From positions 13,444,501 through 13,508,500 of the forward strand of contig NC_135367.1 of NCBI RefSeq assembly GCF_051622035.1: 64,000 bases of DNA, given 5' to 3'. Below are positions 45,275 to 58,088 of the stretch, one piece after another; position 1 is the first letter of the stretch, and every line of letters starts with the position of its first letter. This DNA comes from Arctopsyche grandis (lineage: Eukaryota; Arthropoda; Insecta; Trichoptera; Hydropsychidae). The notes beneath the pieces were generated by a model, which was not told where the DNA came from, did no database searches, and worked only from the letters and a program-made list of their open reading frames with translations. A program made the position numbers and the translations under genes.

Positions 45275-45405
45275 GAGTTCTCGTTAGTATGATATTTCGC
45301 GTGGGTAAATCTCGACGGATGGAATTTTCAGGTTTCAGATGTTCCGTGTTCGAGATTTTACTGACATGTGCGAGATCGCTTTGTGCGGAATAATCACTGA
45401 ACCAA
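45275..45405 (-). repeat. GGTTCGGTGATT-family element, reverse copy
   Basis: On the minus strand it begins GGTTCAGTGATTATTCCGCA, then AAAGCGATCTCGCACATGTC and CGGAACATCTG. No coding content. Confidence 0.65.
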
Positions 45406-46020
45406 AAATATATACCACATTTTTCGCGCATTTGGAAATAAGATATATAAATTTCTAGAACCGACAATGGCGGGACGTGACGCTTTTACGACAAAATCCG
45501 TGTTTCTATCGTTGCGTAGATTCGAATTTTTTAACGACCACGTGCGTTCGCGCTCGGCCGATTTCGACGTGATTTTATTCGCTCTGACGATCAGTGAAAA
45601 TGTTGAGAATGTCCCGTTTAATCGCGCTTATGTCGCGTAACGTTGCACAATTTTTTGACTCGTGTATATTTTGTTTTCAATGTTGTTCTATACAAAATAC
45701 TAGGTGAAAGCCGAGACTCATACAGCGTGTATTGTTTTATATCATAATGAGTTGTATCATAATAAACTCATTTTTATTTTATTATACTAGGTATGTGCAT
45801 ACTATTTATTTGTTTACGAGTAAAGCAATAAATACAAATGTGTAAATAATTTTTTGTTTATTTAGAAAACGTTTACGCATTTTTTTATGTTTACAATCAC
45901 GAGCCTCCAGTGTAAGCAGTCATTGTAAAATTCACGTTTTTTTTTAATATATTAGTATTATATGAAATATTTATATTACTAAAATATAAAAGCGAAGGTT
46001 TTTATGTATTATTTTGCAGT

Positions 46021-46210
46021 AATAATGAATAGGAATAGGGACATCAAGGAGATCGCACGAAAAGAAGAGCTCAAAAATTAGATGATGATATCCTGAATGA
46101 TGGAATCAGATCGAGGAATTATCGTTGAAGATTGACTGTCCATGGTCTATAGTTCAGGATAATCTTCGTCGCATAGGAAAATTGCACAGACAGGGAATTT
46201 GGAAATATTT
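46021..46210 (+). pseudogene. Possible mariner transposase remnant
   Basis: The frame reads, with stops, EELK..DDDILND, then WSIVQDNLRRIGKLHRQGIW, which resembles the helix-turn-helix region of mariner transposases (pattern S.V...L..IGK....G.W). It is only about 60 codons and degenerate, so the call is tentative. The rest of 45406-46245 has no recognised feature. Confidence 0.4.
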
Positions 46211-46245
46211 TTTTGATTACTTTTCGGTCCCCCTAATATATTATA

Positions 46246-46625
46246 TGGCCAGTATTTATATTAAACGGCCAGTATCAATCGTTTACAAGTGGTCAGCGTA
46301 AATAATAAAAAAATCAGTATTTATATTAAATGGTCAGTATTAATGTTAAATAGTAAGTTTTATTTTGACGAATGGCCCGTATTACTTTTTGATTGGTATC
46401 AAGACGAGATTGGAACGATCTTGATAGACAATTCCATCCAACAGGAATTGCTTTTTGTTCTGGTGAATTTACATATGTACGTCAGATTGTAATACTCTCC
46501 ATTTGTTATTTATACTGACATTGATAATATAATACTGAGCATTTTATAATAAAATACTTGTCGAAAACTGATTTATATACATAACGAAATTGATTAAAAT
46601 ACTGGGCATTTAGTTTGTTGCCTAA
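46246..46625 (+). repeat. GTCAGTATTTATATTAAA element, uninterrupted copy
   Basis: Begins with repeats of GGCCAGTATTTATATTAAAC and ends ATACTGGGCATTTAGTTTGTTGCC. It is the unoccupied relative of the interrupted copy at 3131-3962, so it shows where the short elements inserted there. The open frame at 46289-46492 is not coding. Confidence 0.75.
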
Positions 46626-48724
46626 AATTTCGTAGGGTGGGGAAAACGTTTAGTTCTTAGCCAGTGTACACATATAGTCGTTGGGCATTCGAATTGAAAT
46701 AATACACTAACGTCAATTGACAACAATAATACAAGTTAGTAGTGAACAGGAATACCAACGGTGAACCAAAATATTCATATTTTTCAATTTTGAAACGTAT
46801 TTTTATTTTATATTTCATTTTTACCATACATATGTGTTGCTACAAATACAATAAATGTTGCTCCAAAGCGACACATGTGGCCAAACTTTTACATAATACT
46901 AAACACATTCTACAATATAGGGATGTACATATATTTAACAATCAACAAATTTGAGTTTGCGAGAAATGGAGAGGGGCAGGGGGTGCCGATTGGATTCGTG
47001 TCAACGATAATTAAGTTAAATAAAATTGCAAACTTTGACAGCAGACGGTTGATCGGTAAACATGATAACCATCCAGATCTTGCTTAGCAGCGTATATAAA
47101 TCGAATAATTACTCGATTCCGGCTGGGGTTGATAAAGGTGCTAGCCATTGTACAATGGCCAACAACTATATCATTATCCTAAGTTTATCATAACTTTTAA
47201 ATAGTCCAATTTTACTAGTGTTAATTTTTGTTTACTTATACTAATGTATACGCATTGCCTACACGCTTGTATAGGTAAATTCATATTTTTGCATTAACAA
47301 TGTGAATTGGCTAAATCAAAAAAATATTTATTAAATATGTAATCGTCACTACGTGCTTATTCAATAAAGAAACGCAAGATATGCATAATGTGAAAATTGT
47401 ATACATATTACCACTAGTAGGAGAACAATGAATCGTTGCGATTTGTCATTGTAATAATTCTAATTGCGTTAATCACGTAAAAAATAAAATGACAATCGAT
47501 ACAATGCCATTGTGTGACACGTAACGTACATAAATATGTATGTATGTATGCATTTAATTATGTACATACATACATATGTACATACTTACGTATGAAAATT
47601 CGTCGAGAAGCTATCAAACGAATTTTTTTATAAAATAGATTTGATTTGATTTTTTTTTATAAAATTGATTTTAGAAAAAAATTTAGTAAATAAAATCAAT
47701 TTTTTTTCATGAGAATCCGTTCAGCTATCTCTGGTTTTTATATTTACAGTAAAAAAATAACATATGTAAATTCACCAAAATGCGTTTGACGAAAGAAAAC
47801 ACTGTTGTCACAAGATAATCGAGGGCTCAAACTCTCAATGGCGTTTAAATATGTATGTAGTGCATTTATTGCATATTTAAAATGCTTTTAAATACATTAC
47901 ACAGCTCATTGTGTATGAACTAATTGGTCAATTGAATAGTTTATATGTTTGTGCGTTAGCTATAACCTAATTAGACTATTAAAAATAAGAGTTGTTATTA
48001 AAAAAAAATGCTATACCTAATATAGCATATCTAAGCAACATGTCGCAAATTTAATAGCTTCTGTTTCCTTTCAATGTTTTCATTCGAAGGTCATTCAATT
48101 ATCTTGTAGTTGTCCAGCATATTGTCCTGGAAAATTCATGGAAAATGGTGAATTTTCCATGAAAGACTATCGTCACAAATGAAACGGACGTATGTATGTA
48201 TATTCAGAGATATGTACATATATTTTGTCAATATCAATGAAATAACAATATAGTTGTGAATGAGTCTGCTTATTGTTCACAATGCATTTATGGCTCTTAC
48301 GAGTATGTGTCATAAAAAATAATAACATAATATTTAAACGAATGGCATGTTGCGACACGTAGAAATCTATAAGCGTGAGTCAGCTCCGTTTTGTAATATC
48401 CCTAATATTATATTTCAGGCGAAATTGGGAAATTTGCCAACGTGGGGCAACGCGAATTGGGAAAAATCGTGCTCAGCGCTATCTTTCCATGAGCGGATGT
48501 ATAGTAGGCGACATATGCGGTGGCGTGAGTTCAAAATTTTACAATAGTTGACTACATGTATGGCCACAATGAGGTGACAGTTCATATCTCATACTAGATG
48601 AGAATGTATATATAGGTATTTACATATAAATAAAATTCAAATCATTACTTTCGCAACGTCGAAAGTTTTATTTTTATTTGAAATAACTTGGTAACTTATA
48701 TATGTTGAAATATTTACAAATACA
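46626..48724. other. Non-coding, nothing recognised
   Basis: AT-rich, with clusters of the ACATACATATGTATGT motif (47535-47585, 48191-48220) and a 12-bp hairpin TTCATGGAAAAT/ATTTTCCATGAA near 48132-48160. No gene is supported. Confidence 0.5.
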
Positions 48725-49225
48725 GTATACACTCGATTATCCGGGCTAATGCTGGGGAGGAAGGTTACGGATAATTGAAAAACACGGATTATCAAATTTT
48801 GACTTGGTTTCGAATATAATATCATATTTACAACACAAATTTTTATTTCATAATTTTAATACTCATTATTTATTAGTAAAAACGCTCAGATAAGTGGCCG
48901 TTAGTAATTAGTACTAGTGTTGTACTGTTTTATGACTAAAGTATCCTTCACTTGTAGTGTCAATCTCATTTTCTTCCTCTTGAGAAACAAAAGAAACGAT
49001 ATTTGCATCATCCATGCGTTTAAAACCTGGATCACTTAAATCATGATTGAGTTTTCAAAGCATTTTAAATGTTTTGAAAACTAGCTGTGAATACTCTGAA
49101 TCAATCGGTGCGTCTCATAATCATATTAGAAAAAAAATTAAATTAATTTAAAAAAAATAATTAATATTTTTCAAGCACGGATAATCCGCAAACTGGATAA
49201 ACCGCGCCCGGATAAAACTCCTATG
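48725..49225 (-). pseudogene. Pogo/Tigger-like DNA transposon remnant
   Basis: One end reads ACACTCGATTATCCGGGC and the other, reversed, TTTTATCCGGGCGCGG, with several GGATAAT motifs near both. On the minus strand a stretch reads DSEYSQLVFKTFKML, a stop, then DPGFKRMDDANIVSFVSQEE and SEGYFSHKTV, like the acidic C-terminal tail of pogo-type transposases. The catalytic domain is missing. Confidence 0.5.
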
Positions 49226-50344
49226 ACAAATAAATACAAATTAAAATGTATATTTTTACTATTGTTAACCCTTTTAACATAAACATTTCTCTGGGATGCA
49301 ACAGTATAAAATATTCAACTTCATACGAGCAAACAGACCACAAAAACTACTATGGATACATATTTTGAACAATGCAAAAATTGATTATACACTTCCTTCA
49401 GGATTGCATCGAATTTTTTTAAATATTACAAATTTGGCCTTAATATGTAAATCAAACATGAAGTGTTCCATTGTTGCATATATGATATTTTAATATTCAT
49501 GTTTCAAGTAAAACAAATGAAAAAGTAATTTTTAAATTAACAATTTGAATAAAAATTCTTCATTTTTTATGCTTTTACCACTTAAAAGTATGTATGTACT
49601 TAAACCCTAAACGAAATTTTATAACTATGGGGCTTTAATTGCTAATTTAGACTGGCTTGTTTCTGTCATTTGAGAAGCCTTATCGTTAGGAAATCACAAA
49701 ATAAAAATATTTCAAGGCACGCCCACCTCCACACTTATATTATACGATTTAATTAATGTTAGTACCCACTTTCGATGTTACTATACGTTATATACAGAAG
49801 TATCATCGAAAGCGACGAAGCGTGGCCGCATGCGGGGCGTAAAATTAAAAAAAAGAGATGTAGGGGGGGCAGTTCTGCCTAAATTACAATGGTTCCATCA
49901 CAACGCTATTTCAAGGTTAAATGTATACATATAATAGTAGGAAAAAAATAATATCGTCAATATCAGTATTGCCAAACAGTCGTGGCTTTTTTTTCGAGCC
50001 GGAGCACGTCCCTCTACTTTTAAATGGAAAATGTATATTTCACGTTTCCAATATTAAGAGAGCATAAAAATATATATAGCTTTTATTTGTTGTTAATTTA
50101 ATTTTTTCAAATATAATACGACTCTCTCGGTACTCTCCACTCTTCCAACTTGCAATATCTCGAGATTTTCTCAACTTTTCATCTGCTTTAAATAGGAGCA
50201 TGTACAGATATTGTATACAAAAATGTTTTTTGTATACATGTACATATTATATATAATATCTTTAATATACGAGACATATTATGATCATTTGTAGATTTTT
50301 AAGCTACTAACACACCTTTTAAATATTAAATAAAAATTGAAAAT
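49226..50344. other. Non-coding, nothing recognised
   Basis: AT-rich; the open frame at 49296-49493 shows no domain. Confidence 0.5.
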
Positions 50345-50680
50345 GACTTTATGTATGTATCTGAGGACTATAAGAAGGGTAAAAAAAAAATTCGATAATG
50401 AAACATACATACGAATTCACACATACCGGCTATGAGAGCATTTTCCATACAAATTGAGCGCAAATGTAAGGAAACTTGCACAAGACAAAAGTTCTGCTTC
50501 TGGTAGTCGGATTTTGTTCAAATTTTTTTTATAACTTGAAATGTATTAAATATCAAAAAGATAAAAATAAAGTAAAATGTCAAAATAAAATAATGAAATA
50601 TTGTTTTAAAAAAATTATTACTTCCAGTTTACGAATTCTGGCCATAACCTTATCAACAAAGAATATAATAAGGAGGGGGG
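50345..50680. repeat. About 330-bp interspersed repeat, copy 2
   Basis: Counterpart of 30918-31250. Followed by a run of G (50674-50687). The open frame at 50476-50715 lies in the repeat and is not coding. Confidence 0.75.
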
Positions 50681-50783
50681 GGGGGGGTGGAAACATAAAT
50701 AAAAAAGAAAAATAGGAAAATCGTTCGATCTTGTTTCATTATTTCATCTGCTGTATAATAGTGAGCTTCATTCATAGTACAGT

Positions 50784-50869
50784 GTGTTGTTCATCATCAA
50801 CAATTAGTTGATGATGAACAACACATAATTAAACGATCTACATACACATGTAGATCGTTTCATTATGTG
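50784..50869. repeat. Two adjacent hairpins
   Basis: First: GTGTTGTTCATCATCAAC (50784-50801), 5-base loop, exact complement (50807-50824). Second: CACATAATTAAACGATCTACA (50822-50842) against 50849-50869, with one mismatch. They share CAC. Possibly a terminal structure of an unrecognised element. Confidence 0.8.
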
Positions 50870-52206
50870 ATTCAAGCAATCAAAAAAATCACAATGAATT
50901 GAATGATAGATTATTTGGACGGTTTTGTATTAAAAATGGTGAAGAATTTGATCGCATGTTGTTTTATACAGAAGTTTGTTGATTAATCAAGAGGTGTCTG
51001 TTTGGATCGGTTTTATAAACTGTTTGAGTCAGTGCTGGAGTTTATACAAAACAAAGATGATGCATTACGAGCCAACTTTATTGATCCCAAATATGGCATT
51101 GCTATTCGATAGACTTATGCACATATGTATGTATTTGAATATGTTACAGTCCAAGTGTTCACTACGGTTCGTTTATGATCATAGTAGTTTGTTCATACAC
51201 GAATTATTGGTTTTAGTTTAATTGCTTTAACAATCAAAACTACAATTAGACCCACCACTTTTAGCTGTAAAAACTTTTTAGCTGTCAAACCTGTGAAATG
51301 TCAAAACGCCAAGTATTTAAAATGGAAATCCCAAGGAAACCACATTACAACGTTGCTGAAATTTCCGTTTCCGCTCATTTTTAAAATATTGCGACCTTAA
51401 GTTTAAGCATACATACATATATACATATAGGATGGGATAAACGATTTAGAATACTTAAGCTTATGCCTAATAGCTTGTGCATGAACAAACTAGTACGTTT
51501 GTCAATTTTTTCTTTTGTGTACACTTTAACTGGCCAGATTTGTTCGTGTATGAATAAACTACTATGTTCATAGCTCCGACTTACCTATTGGTAAGTGGTT
51601 GTGAAAGTAGATACTTATGTACATGTAAATTTTTCCTCAAATCCTCATGTGCAGTCTAAAAGTTCACTCGGATGTAACATCAGAATTTTGAAATTAGTTT
51701 TATTATTATGTATTGCATACCGATGTGGCGATGTCTAAAAACAAGATTTTACAATCATTATTCTGTTTTATTTTCAATGTTTGAGAGCCAGTGTGTCGTG
51801 TAACCGGTTCCATGTAACCGTCCCACGTAGTGATTGTTACGTCAGCACTATAGTTCGGCACAGTTTACCTTTGCGCAAAACGCACAACCGGTTTAAAGAT
51901 CTGAGCTAGTAAGTTGTAAGTTATTCGTATCATTGTCAGTATACAGAATGGCGCCAAAACAACCGACACATACATACGCATATTCGAGGTGGAGGTTAAC
52001 GGTCACTCCATTCTTAGTCTGTAACCGAACCTTGAGGTCAAATTCAACTTTCAGCGACAAGCGATATAATGTCGCACCACAAATCTTCTCGCGCTCCCCG
52101 ACCATTGTGTCTATTCAGGCAAGCAGGTCAATACGCTATTATGATTGACCTGAAGTGCCATGTTATGTATGTTATATTAATATGTTGTTGCATATATGAT
52201 TTAATT
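50870..52206. other. Non-coding, nothing recognised
   Basis: Short open frames at 50976-51221 and 51893-52148 overlap on both strands and lack recognisable domains. Confidence 0.45.
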
Positions 52207-52300
52207 GGTTCGGTGATTATTCCACAAAAAGCGATCTCGCGCACGTCACTAAAATGTCGATCACGGAACATCTGGAACCCAAAAACTCCATCGTTATGCC
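52207..52300 (+). repeat. GGTTCGGTGATT-family element, another copy
   Basis: GGTTCGGTGATTATTCCACA, AAAGCGATCTCGCGCACGTC, then CGGAACATCTGG. Sequence beyond about 52300 does not match the other copies. Confidence 0.65.
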
Positions 52301-52502
52301 CCCCCTACAGTGACATCCCGAAGACACAGGCAGGTAAGGCAATTCCTACAGGCGGCAAATTATGGCAGAATAAAATTTATATAACACAATTTAGATGAAG
52401 ATATGAAAAACTGTATGATTTTTGAAAATACTCTCATATTTTATAACAGCTCATATTTTACATCAGACTTTTTCAAAAATCCGAAAAAACAATTAATTGT
52501 GC

Positions 52503-52760
52503 ATTTATTTATTTATTTATTTATTTAATAGTTTTGGACCATTGTGGCATTACAGGAAGAACCTAATGCGCCACAATGGCCTACATTTGAAAAATATATA
52601 AAAACATGATATAAAAACAAGTAAACTGTAAATAAAGGAAAAAAGCAAAAGCAGAAAATATGGTAAAATAAAATAATAAAAAAAAAGTAACAAAAGGAAA
52701 ATAATAAATCATTCAGAGAGAAAAAAAAATAACAAAAGTGTAAAAATTATTATTTTTTAA
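52503..52760 (-). mobile_element. LINE 3' tail, reverse orientation, severely truncated
   Basis: TTTATTTATTTATTTA tail, then the hairpin GGACCATTGTGGC..GCCACAATGGCC and an A-rich stretch nearly identical to 27334-27545. It lacks the more distal part. Confidence 0.85.
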
Positions 52761-52867
52761 AATATTTTTACTCATATTTATGAGTAAAATATATATAGTT
52801 TTTTTTAAATAAAAGTCATCTATCATCCCTCTTACCCTTATTAAACCATCTATGATATTATAATTTT

Positions 52868-52945
52868 TTGACCATTGTGGCGCTTTAGGAATTCCTGTTA
52901 TGTCACAATGGTCTGTTTAGAATAAAATAAATAAATAATTATGAA
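52868..52945 (+). mobile_element. LINE 3' tail, forward orientation, hairpin only
   Basis: GACCATTGTGGC (52870-52881) pairs with GTCACAATGGTC (52902-52913); then AATAAAATAAATAAATAA. Only the last 80 bp of the LINE. Confidence 0.75.
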
Positions 52946-53204
52946 AATAAGATTCGTTTCAACCGTATCTCTGAAGAGGACGGCACTTTGAACTACATAT
53001 GTATGTATGTCGAAGGAGGGCTCATACGTAGTCGCGGGACGTCACTGAACCCCTGAATGTCTATAGTGAAATAAAACATAGAAAAGCCTTGTAAAAATGG
53101 TCACAGCTTAAAAATGGCACGAGGATGTGGGAAGATTTATCCAATCACCGTCTCCGCAATGGAACTGCACTTTAATAATTCAGTTTGGCTTCAGATTGTC
53201 ATAA

Positions 53205-53500
53205 AGTCAGCATCATAACTCGGTGGTTGTATTAATGCTAACCACCAAGAGGTTCCCGAGTTCAAGCCCTAGGTTGGCCTCTATTGAAAATAATTTATTC
53301 AGAAGTATTTCTGTAGTAGTGATGTCAGAATTGAATATTTGTGATTTCATGTCAACCGTTTGCTATCGGAGTTTGCCAAGTTATTTGATTTCTTTGTTGA
53401 AACAGTTCCTCAAAAAATTGGCAAAACCATCCTACCCACTATTTCAGCACTATTTGAATATGATTTCAAATTTATAATCTTTAAATTTATATATGAAAAA
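53205..53500 (+). mobile_element. tRNA-derived SINE, copy 1
   Basis: An A-box-like TAACTCGGTGGTTG (53216) and a B-box-like GAGTTCAAGCC (53258) are spaced as in tRNA genes. A body with TCGGAGTTTGCCAA and TTGTTGAAACAGTTCC is shared with copy 2. No functional tRNA is implied. The open frame here is not coding. Confidence 0.65.
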
Positions 53501-53704
53501 GTTTAATACCATAGGTGTCGCTGAGGGGCAGCCCATAATATCAACATGGGAAAATATAAATTTAAAAAATATAAATATACACAAGATACCCATTAAGGCA
53601 ATCCCGAGTAACAAATAACAAGCAAAAAAACTTTATCTACGTAAAAAACCAGGTGAAACGTATAAGAGGTTAGTAAAAAAAGGGTTTATCTACGAAGCTT
53701 ATAA

Positions 53705-54163
53705 TAAGCCATATAGCCAGCAGCATAGCTCGGACGTTAAGCTTCTGCTTACTGTCAAGAAGGTGCCGGGTTCTATCCCTGAATGAAAATGAATTTTTCA
53801 GAGTATGCTGTTGGTCAGACCTGGATTTGTGACTCCAGGTTGATCGTTTCCTATCAGAGTTTGCCAATTTTCTCTGATTTCATTGTTGAAACGGTTCCCG
53901 GAAAAAAAAATTGGCTAAAAATCCTTCCTACCTACTATGTCACCACTATTTGAAATTTGATGGATGTACAATAAAATTTATGTACAATTCATAGATGTCT
54001 CGTTAATTTGCGAGTTTTTTCAGTGTCTCGCAATTCAACGACTTATAATAAAAAATGCTGCATTTGTATTTGTAATTGGCCAGGAAGGCGCATTGGGATT
54101 TTCCTGTAAGGCCTTCCTGGTATATATGTAAAATAAAAATAAATAAATAAATAAATAAATAAA
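53705..54163 (+). mobile_element. tRNA-derived SINE with LINE-like hairpin tail, copy 2
   Basis: A box TAGCTCGGACGTTAAG (53726) and B box GGGTTCTATCCC (53768), 43 bp apart. The body (TCAGAGTTTGCCAATTTT, TTGTTGAAACGGTTCC) matches copy 1. It ends with a hairpin CCAGGAAGGC (54080-54089) / GCCTTCCTGG (54111-54120) whose loop, GCATTGGGATTTTCCTGTAA, matches the LINE loop, then (AAAT)n. RNA polymerase III transcription and LINE-driven mobilisation are inferred. Confidence 0.75.
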
Positions 54164-55696
54164 ATAACAAAACAATTTTTCCCTGATGAGTATCCGTAGT
54201 CTACTCATAAGTCAATGAATAAAAATATTAATGATGTTATTATTAAATAGTAAATTAAGATGTGTATTGAGATTGTGTCACTGGCAACACTGAAAAATTA
54301 TTCATAAATAGTTAATGAATAATAAATATTAAGCAAACATAATGTATCATAGTAAATAGTTAAGGCCAGTCTTTAAACTTTGAATTAGATTTTTATGAAT
54401 TGAAGCTGTTTGATTCGTTGTATTGCAGTCCTATTCGAGGGATGCCTTCGAGCATCAGGCCTTGACTTTATTCTCATTGAAGTTCGCAATTACTCAAGCG
54501 CAACTGGGTACACACAGAATGCAATTGTTAACGATTTGTCACGCTATACAACTTAAAATATACACTGAGTGTACAATGTGTGTATAGCGCAATGTGTATT
54601 AAAATATTTATAACTTGAGATCGTGCGCGAGATTCAAAATGCTTGCTTAGATCTTAAACAATAGGGAGCAGAGGTCGCAGGACAGGAAGTACATACATAT
54701 GATGGCAAAGGTTAATATGTATGGTGTTGAATCATCAAGACAGATGGTTCACGATTCCGTGAACCCAGAAGAAAAATTGTCCAGTCGATAATTGTACAGT
54801 CAATGTTGGAACTGTACTCTGGAACATTCCACGACATCATAATCCTATTTTTCAGCTGTTGCTTGCCATATTTTTATGTATCAGGTGATTGGCCACAGAC
54901 ATGCAAGCAGATTTTTGACCATTGTATACATATTATATATTGTAATAAAATAATAACGGAGATCATATTTTTTGTACATATTTATTTTGTACAAATATTT
55001 AGGGTATTTTCAGTTTCCCAAGAAACGAAAGTTTTTGTTTGGCAAGGCTATTATTATTGTTTATATAGCATTTATCAAGCCGACACAAAACAGTTAAACG
55101 ACAAAAAAGTTTTAGCAAGTATGTATGTGAAATATCGTATCATCTTTTTTATTGTCTGTTTCATGCAGTGCTAAAAACTCTTCTATCGTGCTGAAAATAA
55201 TCTTTTTCATATAATCATTCCATAATTTACGTTAACTTACAATCATCAGACAAGAACCGAGGTCACCGCAATAGTTTTTCTCCAATGCTTATGCGAGAAT
55301 CATATCATTCGACTAGTCTTACAATATTTTTCGAAATTTAGCGAATTCGTTCAGCCAATTAGATGGCCGCATTATCTCAGAAGAAAATATATACATACAT
55401 ATGTACATATTAAAATATATACAAAAAGTACATACATATTACATCGGATTAAAAACAATTGTTACTTTATTAGGCCATTTTCAGGATGAGAGCGGCCTCC
55501 CTACGTCGTCGTGTATTTGTGCGTAAAATTGTGTCTTCTCATTTCCACTGTATGTCCATAAATCGACTTTAAATTGATTAATTAATTATTATTTATTATT
55601 TAGAATTATTATTATATGTAAATATGTTATTATTACTAGGTCATTATATTATATTTATTTATTTTATCATTCATTTTTATTATCTAAATATATATT
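54164..55696. other. Non-coding, nothing recognised
   Basis: The 123-codon open frame at 54803-55174 has low-complexity hydrophobic composition and no domain; I do not call it a gene. Confidence 0.45.
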
Positions 55697-55930
55697 ACTA
55701 GTGGTTTTACCCGGCTTCGCTCAGTATTTGTAATATAAACAGCTTAAATATGGCAAAACAATCTACATAATAGTAAACATTTATTTGTTTTTTTATTAAA
55801 TTCATTTGAATCGAAAAAAAATAATATTCAACGATATCGATATCGTCGTCATAGAAACTATGATTTGTTTTCTATGCTCCCTAAAAACCTTATATACATA
55901 GTTACAAAGTATCTCGAAATTATATATTAG
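55697..55930. repeat. Interspersed repeat, ACCCGGCTTC family, second copy
   Basis: TACTAGTGGTTTTACCCGGCTTC, then GTATTTGTAATATAAACAGC and ATAGTAAACATTTATTTG, in the same order as 26673-26830. Confidence 0.7.
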
Positions 55931-57774
55931 ATTTATATGGACGATGGGGATTGCACTAATCTCCTTATCGTCTGGAATAAAAAGTTTCTTATTATTATTG
56001 TTGTGCGTGTAACATTAAACTGCCACAGTGGTGCTGTGGTCACTCTACGTCACTTAAAAATCATAAAATGGATACTAGCGTCATATAAAATATCATTTTA
56101 TTGGCAGCCAGCGGGAGGCTTGAGTTCGATTTATCAATATTATTTCAATAACATCGAAGCTGACAGTTCATGGAGCAGTCCTAATATATGTATTGACATC
56201 GCCATATCGTGACGGCTGCACACGAACCCGATCAAAAAAAAATGGATATTTAATCATTATTTGCCTAAGATCCGGTCCGAAAACTTTTTGACCGACGTAA
56301 AAATAGCAATTTAACCTCTAAATACTTATTGTTTTTTTTAAATTTCGGTCATTACACTATAATGCTGTGCAATTTTTTGCAATAATATACATATACAAAT
56401 ATTTATCGCAAATTTGAACATCTGAATAAATATTATTCAAAAGAAAATGGTCCTCATATTTACATATATTTTGTGATTCACAATGTCACGCTCTTTATTA
56501 TTTTTATAATTTTTTTTAAATAATTTCTCACAGGTATTTTAGTTTGAGATTTTCTGCAGTTTGCCTCCGATGATTAATCGTCAATGTTATCGCATGAACA
56601 CGTCAATGAACACATTTAACGTCAATAAATACAAATTCGTTTAACTGTAAGAGCAGTCAATTGATGACAATTGTCGGTGCTATTAAAAGGAAGAAGAGAA
56701 AAAAACTGTTTAAAACTAATCGGTGACTTGTTTTAAACTTATCCACGTTCAGAACTCGTCAACTGTGAACTCGTTAATGTTTTTTTAAAGGCTTTACGCA
56801 ATTTTAATATTTGGAACGATTTAAAAAAAATTTCGAAATCAATATGAAAAGTAGACCTCGACATGAGCTTTAACGAACTGAATAGAATCGCTTGATTTGC
56901 GTTCCCTTTTATTGAATTTCATTCGACAATTGATGGTGTGAGCATATTTTTTTTGAATTAGACATCGAAATATATATTCTTGTTCGAATTCCAAAAGGTC
57001 CGAAGTCAAAGAAAGGTTTTAAAATCAAAAGATATCTAATAATTCTATATATATCATCTCAAACATGATTTCAGATCAATTTTTGGACAGCTGATACTAA
57101 ACCTAGAATTGAGTATGTAGCAAATGTAACAGTTTGTTCACATTTAAGAATCCACGTTGAGTGAAATGGTCATAGTTCGAGATACCCGCAGGGGCAAGTG
57201 TCAAATGGACAAATTATCTCCCCACAATGGGGGGGGGGGGGGAGATAATCTGAGTATATTGGGAACTTAATTAACTTGACTTAAGACACCTCAAACGACT
57301 GCTCTGACTACATAATTCCAAGTATTTTTCTAAAACTACGTTCATATATAAGCACATGTGTGATACATTATACGCGACTGCCGAAATTTATTCGACGCTT
57401 CGTAAATTAAAATACCGCATTACAAAGCGAACGAATTTGCCAAATCATGTCGACGAAATTAATAGTATTAGTTAGATGGTAAAAAATTACCATTATCAGT
57501 GTGAGCTTTTAGTGACAATGGATAATAGGGGCTGATTCATGAAATATGATGAAATTTTTTTCGGTGTGTGTGTTTTTTGAGCCATGCTATAGGTGACATG
57601 GTACGTAGTCTCGACTACTTATTGGGAAATGTATCGCTGAAAATCCGGAAAATCCAGCCGATTGCCTGCAACTAATCTTTCAACTGATAAGGCTTTTGTT
57701 CACAATGACTAGGTACAATCGGTCAGGTGATCAGAGCAAAAACCGAGTCCGCAGCTAGACCGTAGCTTGGTTTA
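55931..57774. other. Non-coding, nothing recognised
   Basis: Contains a G run at 57229-57242 within an imperfect fold-back (ATTATCTCCCC..GGGGAGATAAT). No supported gene; the open frame at 55937-56212 has no domain. Confidence 0.45.
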
Positions 57775-58085
57775 GGGTGAAAACACACTGAGTGGTATGG
57801 GACGTCACGTGTCCTAGGTTTCCCGCTGTGCACGTGCAGAATGCATATGTTTGGGAAGTTGCACGTGTATGCATATCCATATGCAACCGACAAATTTCTT
57901 CAAATATGGAATTCACCGTTATCGATCAGTCAAGCAAGGATACATAAAAGGATGAAATATCTCTGAAAACACTCCAGGGGGTGATTTTTAGGACTTTGTA
58001 CGATGAATATGGGCTGCGTTTTTTTCGCATGTTTAAAAGTATCTAAAAAAACGCGGACCACGTCCCACACAGTGTGTTTTCGCCC
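57775..58085. mobile_element. MITE of the GGGCGAAA..CACAC family, copy 2
   Basis: Ends GGGTGAAAACACACTG and CAGTGTGTTTTCGCCC are inverted with one mismatch. Flanked by TTA on both sides (57772-57774, 58086-58088), a 3-bp duplication typical of PIF/Harbinger elements. The interior is shared with 43485-43723 but longer. Confidence 0.85.
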
Positions 58086-58088
58086 TTA

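Noticed and set aside
54803-55174. A 123-codon open frame on the plus strand
   Set aside because: Hydrophobic, AT-driven composition, no domain, no splice or neighbour support.
56020-56120. Possible tRNA-like SINE head (CAGTGGTGC..GAGTTCGATTT)
   Set aside because: Spacing between the putative A and B boxes is too long and no second copy is seen.
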